Below, in pieces: positions 25,241 through 34,515 of a stretch of DNA of 64,000 bases. The stretch lies in assembly GCF_002831665.1 (NCBI RefSeq), contig NZ_CP025118.1:1302001-1366000 (forward strand), read 5' to 3'. The stretch is from Lacinutrix sp. Bg11-31 (GTDB lineage: Bacteria > Bacteroidota > Bacteroidia > Flavobacteriales > Flavobacteriaceae). The notes beneath the pieces were generated by a model. That model had not been told where the DNA came from and ran no database searches. It saw nothing but the letters and a program-made list of their open reading frames with translations. Position 1 is the first letter of the stretch, and every line of letters begins with the position of its first letter. The position numbers and the translations under genes were made by a program.

Positions 25241-26683
25241 ATGAAAAAATTACTAATCGCCAATCGTGGCGAAATCGCAATAAGAGTGATGAGTACCGCT
25301 CGAAAAATGGGCATTAAAACAGTCGCTATTTACTCTACAGTAGACCGAAACGCACCACACGTTAAATATGCCGATGAAGCTGTTTTTATTGGTGAATCGC
25401 CTTCTAATCAATCCTATTTATTAGGAGATAAAATTATTGAAGTTGCTAAAAGTTTAAACGTAGATGGCATTCATCCTGGCTATGGTTTTTTAAGTGAAAA
25501 CGCCGATTTTGCAGAGCTTTGCGAAAAAAACAACATCGCTTTTATTGGTCCAAAATCTCATGCTATTAGAGTTATGGGAAGTAAACTTGCTGCCAAAGAT
25601 GCTGTAAAAGCTTACAACATACCAATGGTTCCAGGAACAGATCAAGCCATTACAGATATTCCAGAAGCTAAAAAAATAGCCAAAACCATTGGGTTTCCAA
25701 TACTAATTAAAGCATCTGCAGGTGGTGGTGGAAAAGGAATGCGTATTGTGGAAAAAGAAAGTGAATTCGAATCGCAAATGAATCGTGCCATTAGTGAAGC
25801 AGTTAATGCTTTTGGAGATGGTTCTGTATTTATCGAAAAATATGTAGAATCACCAAGACATATCGAAATCCAAATAATGGCAGATACTCATGGTAATGTC
25901 ATTCATTTATTTGAACGTGAATGTAGTATTCAACGTCGTCATCAAAAAGTAGTTGAAGAAGCTCCTAGTGTTGTTTTAACTCCAGAATTACGTCATGAAA
26001 TGGGACAAGCAGCCATTAAAGTAGCCAAAGCATGTGATTATGTTGGCGCAGGAACGGTTGAGTTTCTATTAGATGAAAATAAGAATTTCTATTTCCTAGA
26101 AATGAATACACGTTTACAAGTTGAGCATCCTGTTAGTGAAATAATTACAGGTCTTGATTTGGTAGAATTACAAATTAAAGTAGCTCGTGGTGAAGCATTA
26201 AAGATAAAACAGGAAGATCTTAAAATTAATGGTCACGCTTTAGAGTTACGTGTTTATGCAGAAGACCCTTTAAACGATTTTTTGCCTAGCGTTGGACATT
26301 TAGACATTTATAGATTACCAGAAGGAGAAGGTATTCGCGTAGATAATGGCATAGAAGAAGGTATGAATGTTCCAATCTATTACGACCCAATGCTTGCAAA
26401 GTTAATTACCTTCGGTAAAACACGAGAAGAAGCAATACAACTCATGCTAAAAGCCATTTCTAATTACCATGTAAAAGGCATACAAACAACCTTACCATTT
26501 GGTACGTTTGTTTTTGAACATGATGCTTTTAAATCTGGTAATTTTGACACCCATTTTGTAAAAAAATACTATTCGGCAGAAGCTTTAAAACATGAAACAG
26601 AACAAGAAGCTAAAATAGCTGCAATGCTTGCTATAAAACAGTATTTAGAAGATAAAAAACTACTAAGATTACCAAATAACTAG
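25241..26683 (+). CDS. Biotin carboxylase subunit of an acyl-CoA carboxylase
   Basis: 480 residues. It starts with the N-terminal MKKLLIANRGEIAIRV; the ATP-grasp loop is KASAGGGGKGMRIV; EKYVESPRHIEIQ and ECSIQRRHQKVVEEAPS follow; metal binding and catalysis are at FLEMNTRLQVEHPVSE. It makes carboxybiotin from ATP and bicarbonate on the carrier encoded 37 bp upstream. A weak stem (CCTTC/GAAGG) sits in that spacer just before the ATG. The neighbouring carboxyltransferase makes propionyl-CoA or a related acyl-CoA the likely acceptor rather than acetyl-CoA. Confidence 0.95.
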   Translation: MKKLLIANRGEIAIRVMSTARKMGIKTVAIYSTVDRNAPHVKYADEAVFIGESPSNQSYLLGDKIIEVAKSLNVDGIHPGYGFLSENADFAELCEKNNIAFIGPKSHAIRVMGSKLAAKDAVKAYNIPMVPGTDQAITDIPEAKKIAKTIGFPILIKASAGGGGKGMRIVEKESEFESQMNRAISEAVNAFGDGSVFIEKYVESPRHIEIQIMADTHGNVIHLFERECSIQRRHQKVVEEAPSVVLTPELRHEMGQAAIKVAKACDYVGAGTVEFLLDENKNFYFLEMNTRLQVEHPVSEIITGLDLVELQIKVARGEALKIKQEDLKINGHALELRVYAEDPLNDFLPSVGHLDIYRLPEGEGIRVDNGIEEGMNVPIYYDPMLAKLITFGKTREEAIQLMLKAISNYHVKGIQTTLPFGTFVFEHDAFKSGNFDTHFVKKYYSAEALKHETEQEAKIAAMLAIKQYLEDKKLLRLPNN

Positions 26684-26742
26684 AATTGCAATTACATTAC
26701 TATTGTCACACTGAGCTTGTAAAAGTGTATTAATTGAAAACT

Positions 26743-28284
26743 ATGGAATCCAAAATAAAAACATTAAACGAAAAACTAGCACAATCTAAACTTGGAGGAG
26801 GTCAAGCTAGAATAGATAAACAACATCAAAAGAAAAAATTAACTGCACGAGAACGTGTAGATTATTTAATGGATGAAGGTTCTTTTGAAGAGATTGGTGC
26901 TTTAGTAATACATAGAACTACAGATTTTGGAATGCAAGACCAACTGTTTCCTGGTGATGGTGTTATAACTGGTTACGGAACTATTAATGGAAGATTAGTG
27001 TATGTTTTTGCTCAAGATTTTACGGTTTTTGGTGGTGCTTTATCAGAAACTCATGCAGAGAAAATTTGTAAAATCATGGATTTATCCTTAAAAATAGGTG
27101 CACCTTTAATAGGTCTTAACGATTCTGGAGGCGCAAGAATTCAAGAAGGTGTACGCTCTTTAGGTGGTTATGCAGATATTTTTCATAGAAATGTGAAAGC
27201 TTCTGGAGTAATTCCACAGATTTCTGCAATCATGGGACCATGTGCTGGAGGAGCTGTGTATTCTCCTGCAATGACAGATTTTACCATGATGGTTGAAGAC
27301 ACCAGTTATATGTTTGTTACTGGTCCTAATGTTGTAAAAACGGTAACTAATGAAGAAGTAACAAGTGAAGCTTTAGGTGGAGCAAGTACACATTCTACAA
27401 AATCTGGAGTAGCACATATTACCTCTTCTAATGATGTAGAATGTTTAGAAGATATTAAACGTTTACTAAGTTATTTACCACAAAGCAATGTGGAAAAACC
27501 TAAAGATTTAGATTATACATTAGGTGAAGAAACTAGAGAACAATTAGCCTCTATTATCCCTAATAATGCCAATAAACCTTATGATATGCATGCGGTAATA
27601 AATGGTATTATTGATGAAGATAGTTTTTTTGAAATTCATAAAAATTACGCAGAAAACATCTTAGTAGGTTTTGCTCGAATTGCAGGAAAAAGTATTGGTA
27701 TTGTGGCCAATCAACCTCTATTTTTAGCAGGTGTTTTAGATGTGAATAGTTCTCGTAAAGCTGCACGTTTTACACGTTTTTGCGATGCCTTTAACATTCC
27801 GTTATTAGTGTTAGTTGATGTACCAGGTTTTTTACCAGGAACAGATCAAGAATGGAATGGAATTATTGTACATGGTGCAAAATTACTATACGCATTAAGT
27901 GAAGCTACAGTACCCAAAGTGACTGTTATTACAAGAAAAGCTTATGGAGGAGCTTACGATGTTATGAATTCTAAACACATTGGAGCAGACTTAAATTACG
28001 CTTGGCCAAGTGCCGAAATTGCAGTTATGGGAGCAAAAGGCGCAAGTGAAATTATTTTTAGGAAAGAAATTAAAGCATCAAATAATCCTGAAGAAAAACT
28101 ACTAGAAAAAGAAGCAGAGTACGCTCAGTTATTTGCGAATCCCTATAAAGCAGCAGAACGTGGTTTTATAGATGAAGTTATCCTTCCTGAAAATACAAGA
28201 CGAAAACTTATTAAAGCATTTGCTATGTTAGAAAATAAAGAAGTCGTTTTACCTAATAGAAAACACGGAAACATTCCACTTTAA
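26743..28284 (+). CDS. Acyl-CoA (propionyl-CoA-type) carboxylase carboxyltransferase subunit
   Basis: 513 residues from ATG 26743 (a TTG at 26736 region would add three). Both crotonase-fold halves are present. The N half has [21 protein letters not shown] and [17 protein letters not shown], with an oxyanion hole at [13 protein letters not shown]. The C half has [14 protein letters not shown] residues ([17 protein letters not shown]), [14 protein letters not shown] and ending RKHGNIPL. This is the PccB/MmdA pattern with a single fused carboxyltransferase. Product: (S)-methylmalonyl-CoA from propionyl-CoA, or a close relative. PrpE later in the window could feed it. The 59-bp spacer to the biotin carboxylase gene contains a family C repeat fragment. 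Confidence 0.95.
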   Translation: MESKIKTLNEKLAQSKLGGGQARIDKQHQKKKLTARERVDYLMDEGSFEEIGALVIHRTTDFGMQDQLFPGDGVITGYGTINGRLVYVFAQDFTVFGGALSETHAEKICKIMDLSLKIGAPLIGLNDSGGARIQEGVRSLGGYADIFHRNVKASGVIPQISAIMGPCAGGAVYSPAMTDFTMMVEDTSYMFVTGPNVVKTVTNEEVTSEALGGASTHSTKSGVAHITSSNDVECLEDIKRLLSYLPQSNVEKPKDLDYTLGEETREQLASIIPNNANKPYDMHAVINGIIDEDSFFEIHKNYAENILVGFARIAGKSIGIVANQPLFLAGVLDVNSSRKAARFTRFCDAFNIPLLVLVDVPGFLPGTDQEWNGIIVHGAKLLYALSEATVPKVTVITRKAYGGAYDVMNSKHIGADLNYAWPSAEIAVMGAKGASEIIFRKEIKASNNPEEKLLEKEAEYAQLFANPYKAAERGFIDEVILPENTRRKLIKAFAMLENKEVVLPNRKHGNIPL

Positions 28285-28306
28285 AAAAGTTTAAAACGCT
28301 TTAATT

Positions 28307-28930
28307 CTACAAGCCAAATATAACTGTAACAGCATTAATAATATACTCTACTCCTATTGCAATAACTATAAATCCAATTATTCTAGAAAGTGCATTTATA
28401 CCAGAAGCTCCTAAAAACTTCACGATTATATGTGCGCTTTTAAGCACAAAATAAATAGTTAACGCAGCAAATACCATAGCACCAACAAGAATTCCAATTT
28501 CTACCATTTTTTGAAATTCCTGATTATAAGCAATTAATAGCGAAATAGTTCCAGGACCAGCAAGCATAGGTATTGCCAAAGGTGTTAAACTTATGGCATC
28601 TCGACTATTAATATCGTCTTGTACTTTTTGACGCTTCATACCCTTATGCTCTCTAAATTTACCTGTTAACAAAGCAAAACCAGAAGAAGCAATTATTAAA
28701 CCTCCTGCTATTTTTAAGGCATTTAAACTAATGCCGAAAAAAGATAAAATATACTTTCCTGCAAAAAAAGATAAAAGCAAAATAACTAAAACATCTATTG
28801 CGGTCCAAAATGCAGTAATTGCACGTTCCTTTTTAGTGTGTTCCATTGTTAATCCAACAAAAACAGGTACTGTTCCTAAAGGATTCATGATTGAAAATAA
28901 TGCGCCAAAAGCGACTAAAAATAACTCCAT
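28307..28930 (-). CDS. MarC-family integral membrane protein
   Basis: 207 residues with six membrane helices. Family features: FGALFSIMNPLGTVPVFVGLT near the N-terminus, ISLNALKIAGGLIIASSGFALLTGK, then LAIPMLAGPGTISLLIA and RIIGFIVIAIGVEYIINAV. MarC/UPF0056 proteins were once thought to be antibiotic or amino acid exporters; their transport substrate is not established. It is convergent with the carboxylase operon with a 22-bp gap. A near-consensus TGACTTTG box lies upstream on the minus strand. Confidence 0.9.
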   Translation of the reverse strand: MELFLVAFGALFSIMNPLGTVPVFVGLTMEHTKKERAITAFWTAIDVLVILLLSFFAGKYILSFFGISLNALKIAGGLIIASSGFALLTGKFREHKGMKRQKVQDDINSRDAISLTPLAIPMLAGPGTISLLIAYNQEFQKMVEIGILVGAMVFAALTIYFVLKSAHIIVKFLGASGINALSRIIGFIVIAIGVEYIINAVTVIFGL

Positions 28931-29043
28931 TGTTTTTTCAGCAAAGTCACCACTTTTTACAGCGTTGCATGTTACCGAAAGTTTACTTTTATTTTAATAA
29001 TATGTAATTAAAAACAATGTAATGTTAAGCAATTGTTGCGCTG

Positions 29044-30813
29044 TTATATCTTAGCTTGATAGGTGTATAAATCGTAGTATCTACCTTGAGCTGCAATAAG
29101 ATCGTCATGGTTGCCACGTTCGGCTATTTTACCTGCTTCGATAACCAAAATCTGATCAGCTTTACGAATAGTACTCAATCTGTGCGCAATAACAATTGTA
29201 GTTCTGTTTTTTGTTAATTGAGATAAACTTTTCTGAATTAGTGCTTCACTCTCTGTATCCAAATTCGAGGTTGCTTCATCTAAAATAATAACTTTAGGGT
29301 CTGCTAAAATTGCTCTTGCAATGGCAATACGCTGTCTTTGTCCTCCAGATAACTTCACTCCTCTTTCTCCTATTAAAGTCTCTAAGCCTTCATCAAATCT
29401 ATCTGTAAACTCATTAACATACGCTGCTTTAACGGCTGCTTGTAATTGTGCTTCTGTTGCATTTGGCCTTGGAAACATAATGTTTTCGCGTATTGTACCT
29501 TCGAATAAGAATTCGTCTTGTAAAACAACTCCTAAATGCTTTCTAAAACTGTTCAGTTTAACTTTAGACAAATCTTTACCATCTATAGTTATTTGTCCCG
29601 ATTCTGGGTTTAAAAATGTTGCAGATAAACCTGCTATTGTCGATTTTCCCGATCCACTACTTCCTACCAAAGCAATTACAGAACCAGATGGTGCTTTAAA
29701 ATCTATATTATGAAGCACAGGTTTTCCTTCTTCATAAGAAAAATTGACATTATTAAATGCAATATCTCCTTTAACATTTTCTAGTTCTACCGTACGGTTT
29801 TCGTCATCATCTTCGGCAGCCATATTCATAAGCTCTTCTGTTCTGTCTAAACCTGCTAACGCTTCTGTTAATTGACTTCCAATATTACTCATTTGAATAA
29901 TTGGAGCAATCATAAAACCTAATACTAGAGTGAAGAAAAGAAAATCTCCAGTGGTCATTTCACCTTGAATCATATAATAGCCACCTATTCCCATAATTCC
30001 GGTAGTAGCAACACCTATTAAAAATGTTGAAGAACTCGTCATTAAAGCCGTAGCTGTTAAACTCTTTTTTACATTTTGATACAATTTATCTACTCCTTTT
30101 TCAAAAGCCACATTCTCTTGTTCTTCGGCATTAAAAGCTTTAATTACTCTTACACCTGCTAACGTTTCGGTAAGACGACCAGTAACCTCAGCGTTAATTT
30201 TTCCTCTTGTTCTAAAAATTGGTCTTATGTATTTAAAGGCTTTTAGAGCAATTATTCCAAAAATTGATAAAGGGATGAATACAAAAAGTGTCATCCATGG
30301 ATTTAAATTAATTAAAATCACTAGAGATACGACTGCTGTAAATGTACCGCCTACTAATTGTACTAAACCAGTACCAATAAGGTTTCTTACACCTTCAACA
30401 TCTGTCATTATTCTAGAAACTAAAGCTCCAGATTTTGTGTTATCGAAAAAACTAATAGGTAGTGATAATACTTTCTTTTGTACTTGAGCACGTAACTCTG
30501 AAATAAGATATTGTGCTTGTACACTTAATATTTTTGTAAGTAAATAAGAAGTAATTGCTTGCACTGTTATTGCAGCAATTACAATAAGAATAAGCGTCCA
30601 TAATTTACTTGAATCTCCACTTGGTACGACATCATCTAGTAATACTTTACTTTGCCAAGGCAGTATTAAACCAGAAATACTTTTAATTATTATTAATACT
30701 AGACCAATAAATACCAATTTACGTCTAGGCCAGATAATGGTTTTAAAAGCCTGTTTTAAGGTTACTTTTGGCTTTGTTTTATTTTTAGAATCTTGAGTTT
30801 TTAAATGTCGCAT
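29044..30813 (-). CDS. ABC exporter, fused permease-ATPase half transporter
   Basis: 589 residues. Residues ~20-320 are the six-helix type I exporter domain. The ATPase follows with Walker A GSSGSGKST at 384-392, Q-loop LQDEFLFEGT, signature LSGGQ at 488-492, Walker B VIILDEA at 508-514 and switch His in VIAHRLST. It forms homodimers in the inner membrane and resembles MsbA/BmrA; substrate (lipid, drug or peptide) is unknown. There is no partner half-transporter next door. A TATCTTTG box (complement of 30831-30838) lies 17 bp before the ATG. Confidence 0.93.
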   Translation of the reverse strand: MRHLKTQDSKNKTKPKVTLKQAFKTIIWPRRKLVFIGLVLIIIKSISGLILPWQSKVLLDDVVPSGDSSKLWTLILIVIAAITVQAITSYLLTKILSVQAQYLISELRAQVQKKVLSLPISFFDNTKSGALVSRIMTDVEGVRNLIGTGLVQLVGGTFTAVVSLVILINLNPWMTLFVFIPLSIFGIIALKAFKYIRPIFRTRGKINAEVTGRLTETLAGVRVIKAFNAEEQENVAFEKGVDKLYQNVKKSLTATALMTSSSTFLIGVATTGIMGIGGYYMIQGEMTTGDFLFFTLVLGFMIAPIIQMSNIGSQLTEALAGLDRTEELMNMAAEDDDENRTVELENVKGDIAFNNVNFSYEEGKPVLHNIDFKAPSGSVIALVGSSGSGKSTIAGLSATFLNPESGQITIDGKDLSKVKLNSFRKHLGVVLQDEFLFEGTIRENIMFPRPNATEAQLQAAVKAAYVNEFTDRFDEGLETLIGERGVKLSGGQRQRIAIARAILADPKVIILDEATSNLDTESEALIQKSLSQLTKNRTTIVIAHRLSTIRKADQILVIEAGKIAERGNHDDLIAAQGRYYDLYTYQAKI

Positions 30814-30931
30814 ATTAAAGAATTATTGCGCAAAGATACGCTCGAAAAAAGCAATAAACTTCTACTAATAAATTAATGTTTTGTTAATTGAAAATAAACT
30901 GTGAATGGCGATCCTTTTTTAGTAAACAAAC

Positions 30932-30969
30932 AAAAAAAGTCCTCAAGACATTTTATTCTTGAGGACTTT
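30932..30969 (-). terminator. Rho-independent terminator after the T9SS remnant
   Basis: AAAGTCCTCAAGA pairs with TCTTGAGGACTTT (30937-30949, 30957-30969), a 13-bp stem, with a T run on the minus strand. It lies after the stop of the degenerate T9SS tail at 31001, as expected for a once-transcribed minus-strand gene. Confidence 0.8.
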
Positions 30970-31000
30970 ATATTTAGTATTAACGAAGTTAGCTAGTTAC

Positions 31001-31200
31001 TTAACCATTAACTTTTTTGTTATTACTCCATTTTCATTATTAATTCTAACAAAATACAAACATGATACGTATTGAGAGATATCAACTTTAAAGTCATTAG
31101 TTAAATTAATATCTTTTTAGTAATGCATTAATTTACCTAATGTATTAAATACTCTAATAGTTTCATTTTTAGAAGAAACAAAAAAGAATACCAATTGGGC
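31001..31200 (-). pseudogene. Remnant of a T9SS sorting-domain protein
   Basis: On the minus strand the frame ending at the TAA 31001-31003 reads ...NETIRVFNTLGKLMHY, a TAA stop, then KDINLTNDFKVDISQYV and YFVRINNENGVITKKLMVK. This is the pattern of a type A sorting domain, like the tail of the 1,027-residue protein in this window. The internal stop is at about 31120. Upstream no continuing coding frame is seen before the DinB gene, so the body of the gene is gone. The terminator just downstream is intact. Confidence 0.65.
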
Positions 31201-31302
31201 AACGATTATACATTTTTATGCTTTATTTAATGAAAGTGTAGATGTAAAAATAATATGACTGAATTCTCCCTCTTAAAGTTGTAATAATGTTAAAAACCAT
31301 CT

Positions 31303-31749
31303 TTACTTATCTAGCAAACGTCTATGATAATTTATTTGCCCTAAATGATAAGATAGATGCATTGTTAAGTGTATTAAAAAATATTCTGTCGTCATTGTGT
31401 CTTCAAAAACACGCCGTTTATACTCTTTTTGCAAATCGGTTTCTGCTAATGTTCTTAATGTGTTTTCAACTACTAAAATTGTATCCTCGACTTGCTTAAT
31501 CAATTCTGTTTTTGGTACATTTTTAAGCAAAAACTCTAAGTCTCGTTGTCTTATGTAACCTGTGTTTCCAAGAGATGCTCCAATAAATGTATTCAAATTC
31601 CCTACGAGATGAAGGCATAAGTTTCCAGTTGAATTTTTTATAGAGCCATCTACTATCCATAAGTTGTCTTCATCTACATATGCTTCAATTTCAAGAATTA
31701 ATGCATTTAGGTCTCTTTTAAAGAGTTTTATCAAGGTTTCAATAAGCAT
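31303..31749 (-). CDS. DinB-family protein
   Basis: 148 residues, all helical, matching DinB/DUF1572 four-helix proteins: N-terminal LIETLIKLFKRDLNALI, a middle HLVGNLNTFIGASLGNTGY with His in the metal-site position, and a C-terminal YFLIHLTMHLSYHLGQINYHRRLL carrying the HxxxH pair. Such proteins bind a metal and act as bacillithiol- or mycothiol-dependent transferases, or have unknown roles. The neighbours give no hint of a substrate. It is divergent from the MFS gene, with a 65-bp gap. Confidence 0.85.
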   Translation of the reverse strand: MLIETLIKLFKRDLNALILEIEAYVDEDNLWIVDGSIKNSTGNLCLHLVGNLNTFIGASLGNTGYIRQRDLEFLLKNVPKTELIKQVEDTILVVENTLRTLAETDLQKEYKRRVFEDTMTTEYFLIHLTMHLSYHLGQINYHRRLLDK

Positions 31750-31801
31750 AATTTAATTTTTTATTAGTATTTGAAAAGCAGAAAATAGATGATAATTAAT
31801 T

Positions 31802-31809
31802 TACTTTTG
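31802..31809 (+). promoter_or_regulatory. -7 box 4 bp before the MFS gene start
   Basis: TACTTTTG is a perfect TAnnTTTG and ends four bases before ATG 31814. The nearest TTG upstream is 28 bp away, longer than usual. The geometry predicts a leaderless or near-leaderless mRNA. Confidence 0.5.
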
Positions 31810-31813
31810 CCGC

Positions 31814-33040
31814 ATGCAAGATAAAGAATCTATTAAACAACCAAACCAAACCGTAAGATTTGAATTTATTGCCTTAATGGCTTCATTAATGGCAATTGTT
31901 GCCTTAGCTATTGATGCTTTGCTTCCTGCCATTTCTACTATCGCTATAGATCTTAATAGTGTCGATGCAAACGATAATAAACTACTAATTACCATGATAT
32001 TTTTGGGATTAGGAATTGGGCAACTTGTTTTTGGACCTTTATCTGATAGTTTTGGAAGAAAACCAATAGTGTATGTTGGCTTTACTGTTTTTGTAATTGC
32101 TAGTATTATCTGTGTTGTTTCTCCAACAATAGAATGGATGATTTTTGGTCGTATTTTGCAAGGTATTGGTTTAGCAGCTCCTAGAACTATTGCTATTACT
32201 GTTATTAGAGACACTTATAAAGGTGATTATATGGCAAAAATTATGTCGTTTATTACTACAATTTTTATACTTATTCCTGTTGTTGCTCCTGTAATAGGTA
32301 AATTTATTTTAAATCATTACGATTGGACAGGTATTTTCTATGGCCAACTAATTATAGCAATTTTAGTTGGTATTTGGTTCTGGAAAAGACAACCAGAAAC
32401 CCTAAAACCTCAGCATAAAATAAAGTTTACTAAACATGTTTTTATAGATGGACTTAAAGAACTACTTAAATATAAAATAACGCTTGGTTTTACAATTATT
32501 TCTGGTTTTATCTCAGGTGCTTTTATAGTTTATTTAAGTGCATCTCAAGTTATTTTTGAGAATCAATATGAATTAGTAGACGAGTTTCCATACATTTTTG
32601 CTGGATTAGCTGTTGGTGTTGGTTTAGCCACTTTTTTAAATGGTAATCTTGTTATGCGTTTAGGTATGTGGAAACTGTCCTTTTTAGCAATTATTTTATT
32701 TAGCTTTAATGCGTTAGTGTATGTTCTCTTATTCTGGAATGCTCCAAATCCTGAGCTAAACATACTATTAGTTTTCATGGCTATTCAATTTTTTAGCATA
32801 GGATTTATTTTTGGTAACATTAGAGCAATTGCAATGGAACCTATTGGGCATATTGCTGGTATTGGAGCCGCAATTACTGGATTTGTTTCTACAATAATGG
32901 CTGTGCCAATTGCAAATTATATAGGTAGTTTTGTTACTACAACTGCTTTGCCTCTATTTATTGGCTTTACAGTTTTTGGAATGTTGTCTCTAGTTATTTT
33001 TATTTTTATGAAACGTATACGTCTTAGCGAAGTTGTTTAA
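31814..33040 (+). CDS. MFS transporter, Bcr/CflA (DHA1) drug-efflux type
   Basis: 408 residues with 12 membrane helices. Motif A is GPLSDSFGRKPIVYVG between helices 2 and 3; ALAIDALLPAISTIAIDL in helix 1 and RILQGIGLAAPRTIAITVIRD in helix 4 (motif C-like) match the Bcr/CflA family of drug:H+ antiporters. The start ATG 31814 is supported by the -7 box directly upstream. It is a single gene with no regulator next to it. Substrate not predictable. Confidence 0.9.
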   Translation: MQDKESIKQPNQTVRFEFIALMASLMAIVALAIDALLPAISTIAIDLNSVDANDNKLLITMIFLGLGIGQLVFGPLSDSFGRKPIVYVGFTVFVIASIICVVSPTIEWMIFGRILQGIGLAAPRTIAITVIRDTYKGDYMAKIMSFITTIFILIPVVAPVIGKFILNHYDWTGIFYGQLIIAILVGIWFWKRQPETLKPQHKIKFTKHVFIDGLKELLKYKITLGFTIISGFISGAFIVYLSASQVIFENQYELVDEFPYIFAGLAVGVGLATFLNGNLVMRLGMWKLSFLAIILFSFNALVYVLLFWNAPNPELNILLVFMAIQFFSIGFIFGNIRAIAMEPIGHIAGIGAAITGFVSTIMAVPIANYIGSFVTTTALPLFIGFTVFGMLSLVIFIFMKRIRLSEVV

Positions 33041-33312
33041 TTTTTTTTGACATGAATTATACCTGTTTTTATATGATTACTTAAAGGAATATTACACTGT
33101 TATTCGCAAAGTCTCAAAGAGATTCCTAGAAAAATTTGAAATACAATCAAAAGAAAAAAAATCTCGAATTGTGCACCTTCCTTCAGTTGAAGAAAGGTAG
33201 GTTTTCATTTTAACGAAAAAGCGGATGGTATGGCAAAAAAGACAACTTGTGTAGAACGCAGCTTCAGGAAACTCTTTTCTCTTTACGCAAATATGTTTAT
33301 GGAATTTGTTAT

Positions 33313-34404
33313 TTAAATACTAGAATTTACATTTGGTTCAAAAGTATCATCATCCACACTTTTTATAAATTCAATTAAACCTTCAAAAAATACTTTCTGG
33401 TCGTCGAATTGCGATAAATGGCTCCCATTCGGGCACAACAAAAAGCTACCATTTTGTACCTCTGTACTTATCCATTCCATGTGTTCTGGATCCATAGTAT
33501 CGTGTGTAGCACCAATGGTTAAGGTAGGAACCGTAATTTCTTTTAATCGGTCTTTAACATCCCAATTTTTAAGTGTCGCATCTCCTTTTATTCCAAATTC
33601 ACTTGGTCCTTGCATAGTTACATAAACATCAGGGTTTAAGTGTTTAAAAGCTCTATTTATTGGTTCTGGCCATTTCTCAACAGGCATTCTTATTACGTGT
33701 TCTGTGTAGTAGTTATTTACAATTAACTCCATGTATCTTGGGTTACTATAATCTTCGGCATCTTCGAATTTCATGATTTCTTTTAAAACTTCAGGTTTCA
33801 TTTTAGGAGCTAGTATTTCATCAGAATATTGCTGGTAATCTGGAATTGAAGCCACCATGTTAGAAATTATTAATCCTTTTAAATTTTCTTGATATTTCAA
33901 TGCATATTGCATACCTAAAATACCTCCCCAACTTTGTCCGTAAAGATAGAAGTTGTCTTTATCTAAATTTAAAGCAATACGCACCTGCTCTACTTCTTCA
34001 ACAAAACGATCTAAATCCCAAAGACTCAAATCTTCAGGTTGGTCGCTGTAATACGAACCTAATTGGTCGTAATAATAGTATTCTATGTTTTCCTGCGGAA
34101 AGTACCCATCGAAGCATTCGTAAATCTCATGTGTCATTCCTGGTCCTCCATGTAACAATAATACTTTCATGGTTGGATTATTACCAACACGCTTAGTCCA
34201 AACATTAAACTCTCCTTTTGGTGTTTGGATTGGTATCATTTTTATACCACCAAGAAACTGATCTTCTTTATTAGGTTTTAAATAGTTTTCTGCGGAAGTA
34301 TTGGTTTCAGTTATATTGTGCTCAAAAGAAGCCTCTTGCTTACAGCTAAAACAGATTAATATAATTAAACTGAAGAATATTATTTTAGTTTTCATAATAG
34401 ACAT
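33313..34404 (-). CDS. Lipoprotein alpha/beta-hydrolase, proline iminopeptidase (S33) type
   Basis: 363 residues. A lipoprotein signal ends at C21 (ILICFSC), so the enzyme is lipid-anchored. Hydrolase features: HGGPG at 85-89 (the S33 oxyanion motif), nucleophile S158 in GQSWGG, and late Asp and His in THDTMDPEHMEW and NGSHLSQFDD. Proline iminopeptidases release N-terminal Pro from peptides; a few close relatives are other amide hydrolases. ATGs at 34404 and 34395 are both possible; the second gives a more typical n-region. It is divergent from the DUF294 gene. The 272-bp gap on its other side holds only a small palindrome near 33176-33203. Confidence 0.88.
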   Translation of the reverse strand: MSIMKTKIIFFSLIILICFSCKQEASFEHNITETNTSAENYLKPNKEDQFLGGIKMIPIQTPKGEFNVWTKRVGNNPTMKVLLLHGGPGMTHEIYECFDGYFPQENIEYYYYDQLGSYYSDQPEDLSLWDLDRFVEEVEQVRIALNLDKDNFYLYGQSWGGILGMQYALKYQENLKGLIISNMVASIPDYQQYSDEILAPKMKPEVLKEIMKFEDAEDYSNPRYMELIVNNYYTEHVIRMPVEKWPEPINRAFKHLNPDVYVTMQGPSEFGIKGDATLKNWDVKDRLKEITVPTLTIGATHDTMDPEHMEWISTEVQNGSFLLCPNGSHLSQFDDQKVFFEGLIEFIKSVDDDTFEPNVNSSI

Positions 34405-34515
34405 TTATTAGCTTACTAAGTTAATCAAATAAATAATGACTTATAACTATAGTAATTTAGCAAATACCTGATAAATCTCATCATATAACTAATTGTTTTT
34501 CTATAACTTAGTAAG

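Noticed and set aside
33176..33203. Palindrome ACCTTCCTTCAGTTGAAGAA
   Set aside because: Short imperfect stem in a 272-bp gap, followed by only four T; too weak to call a terminator or operator.
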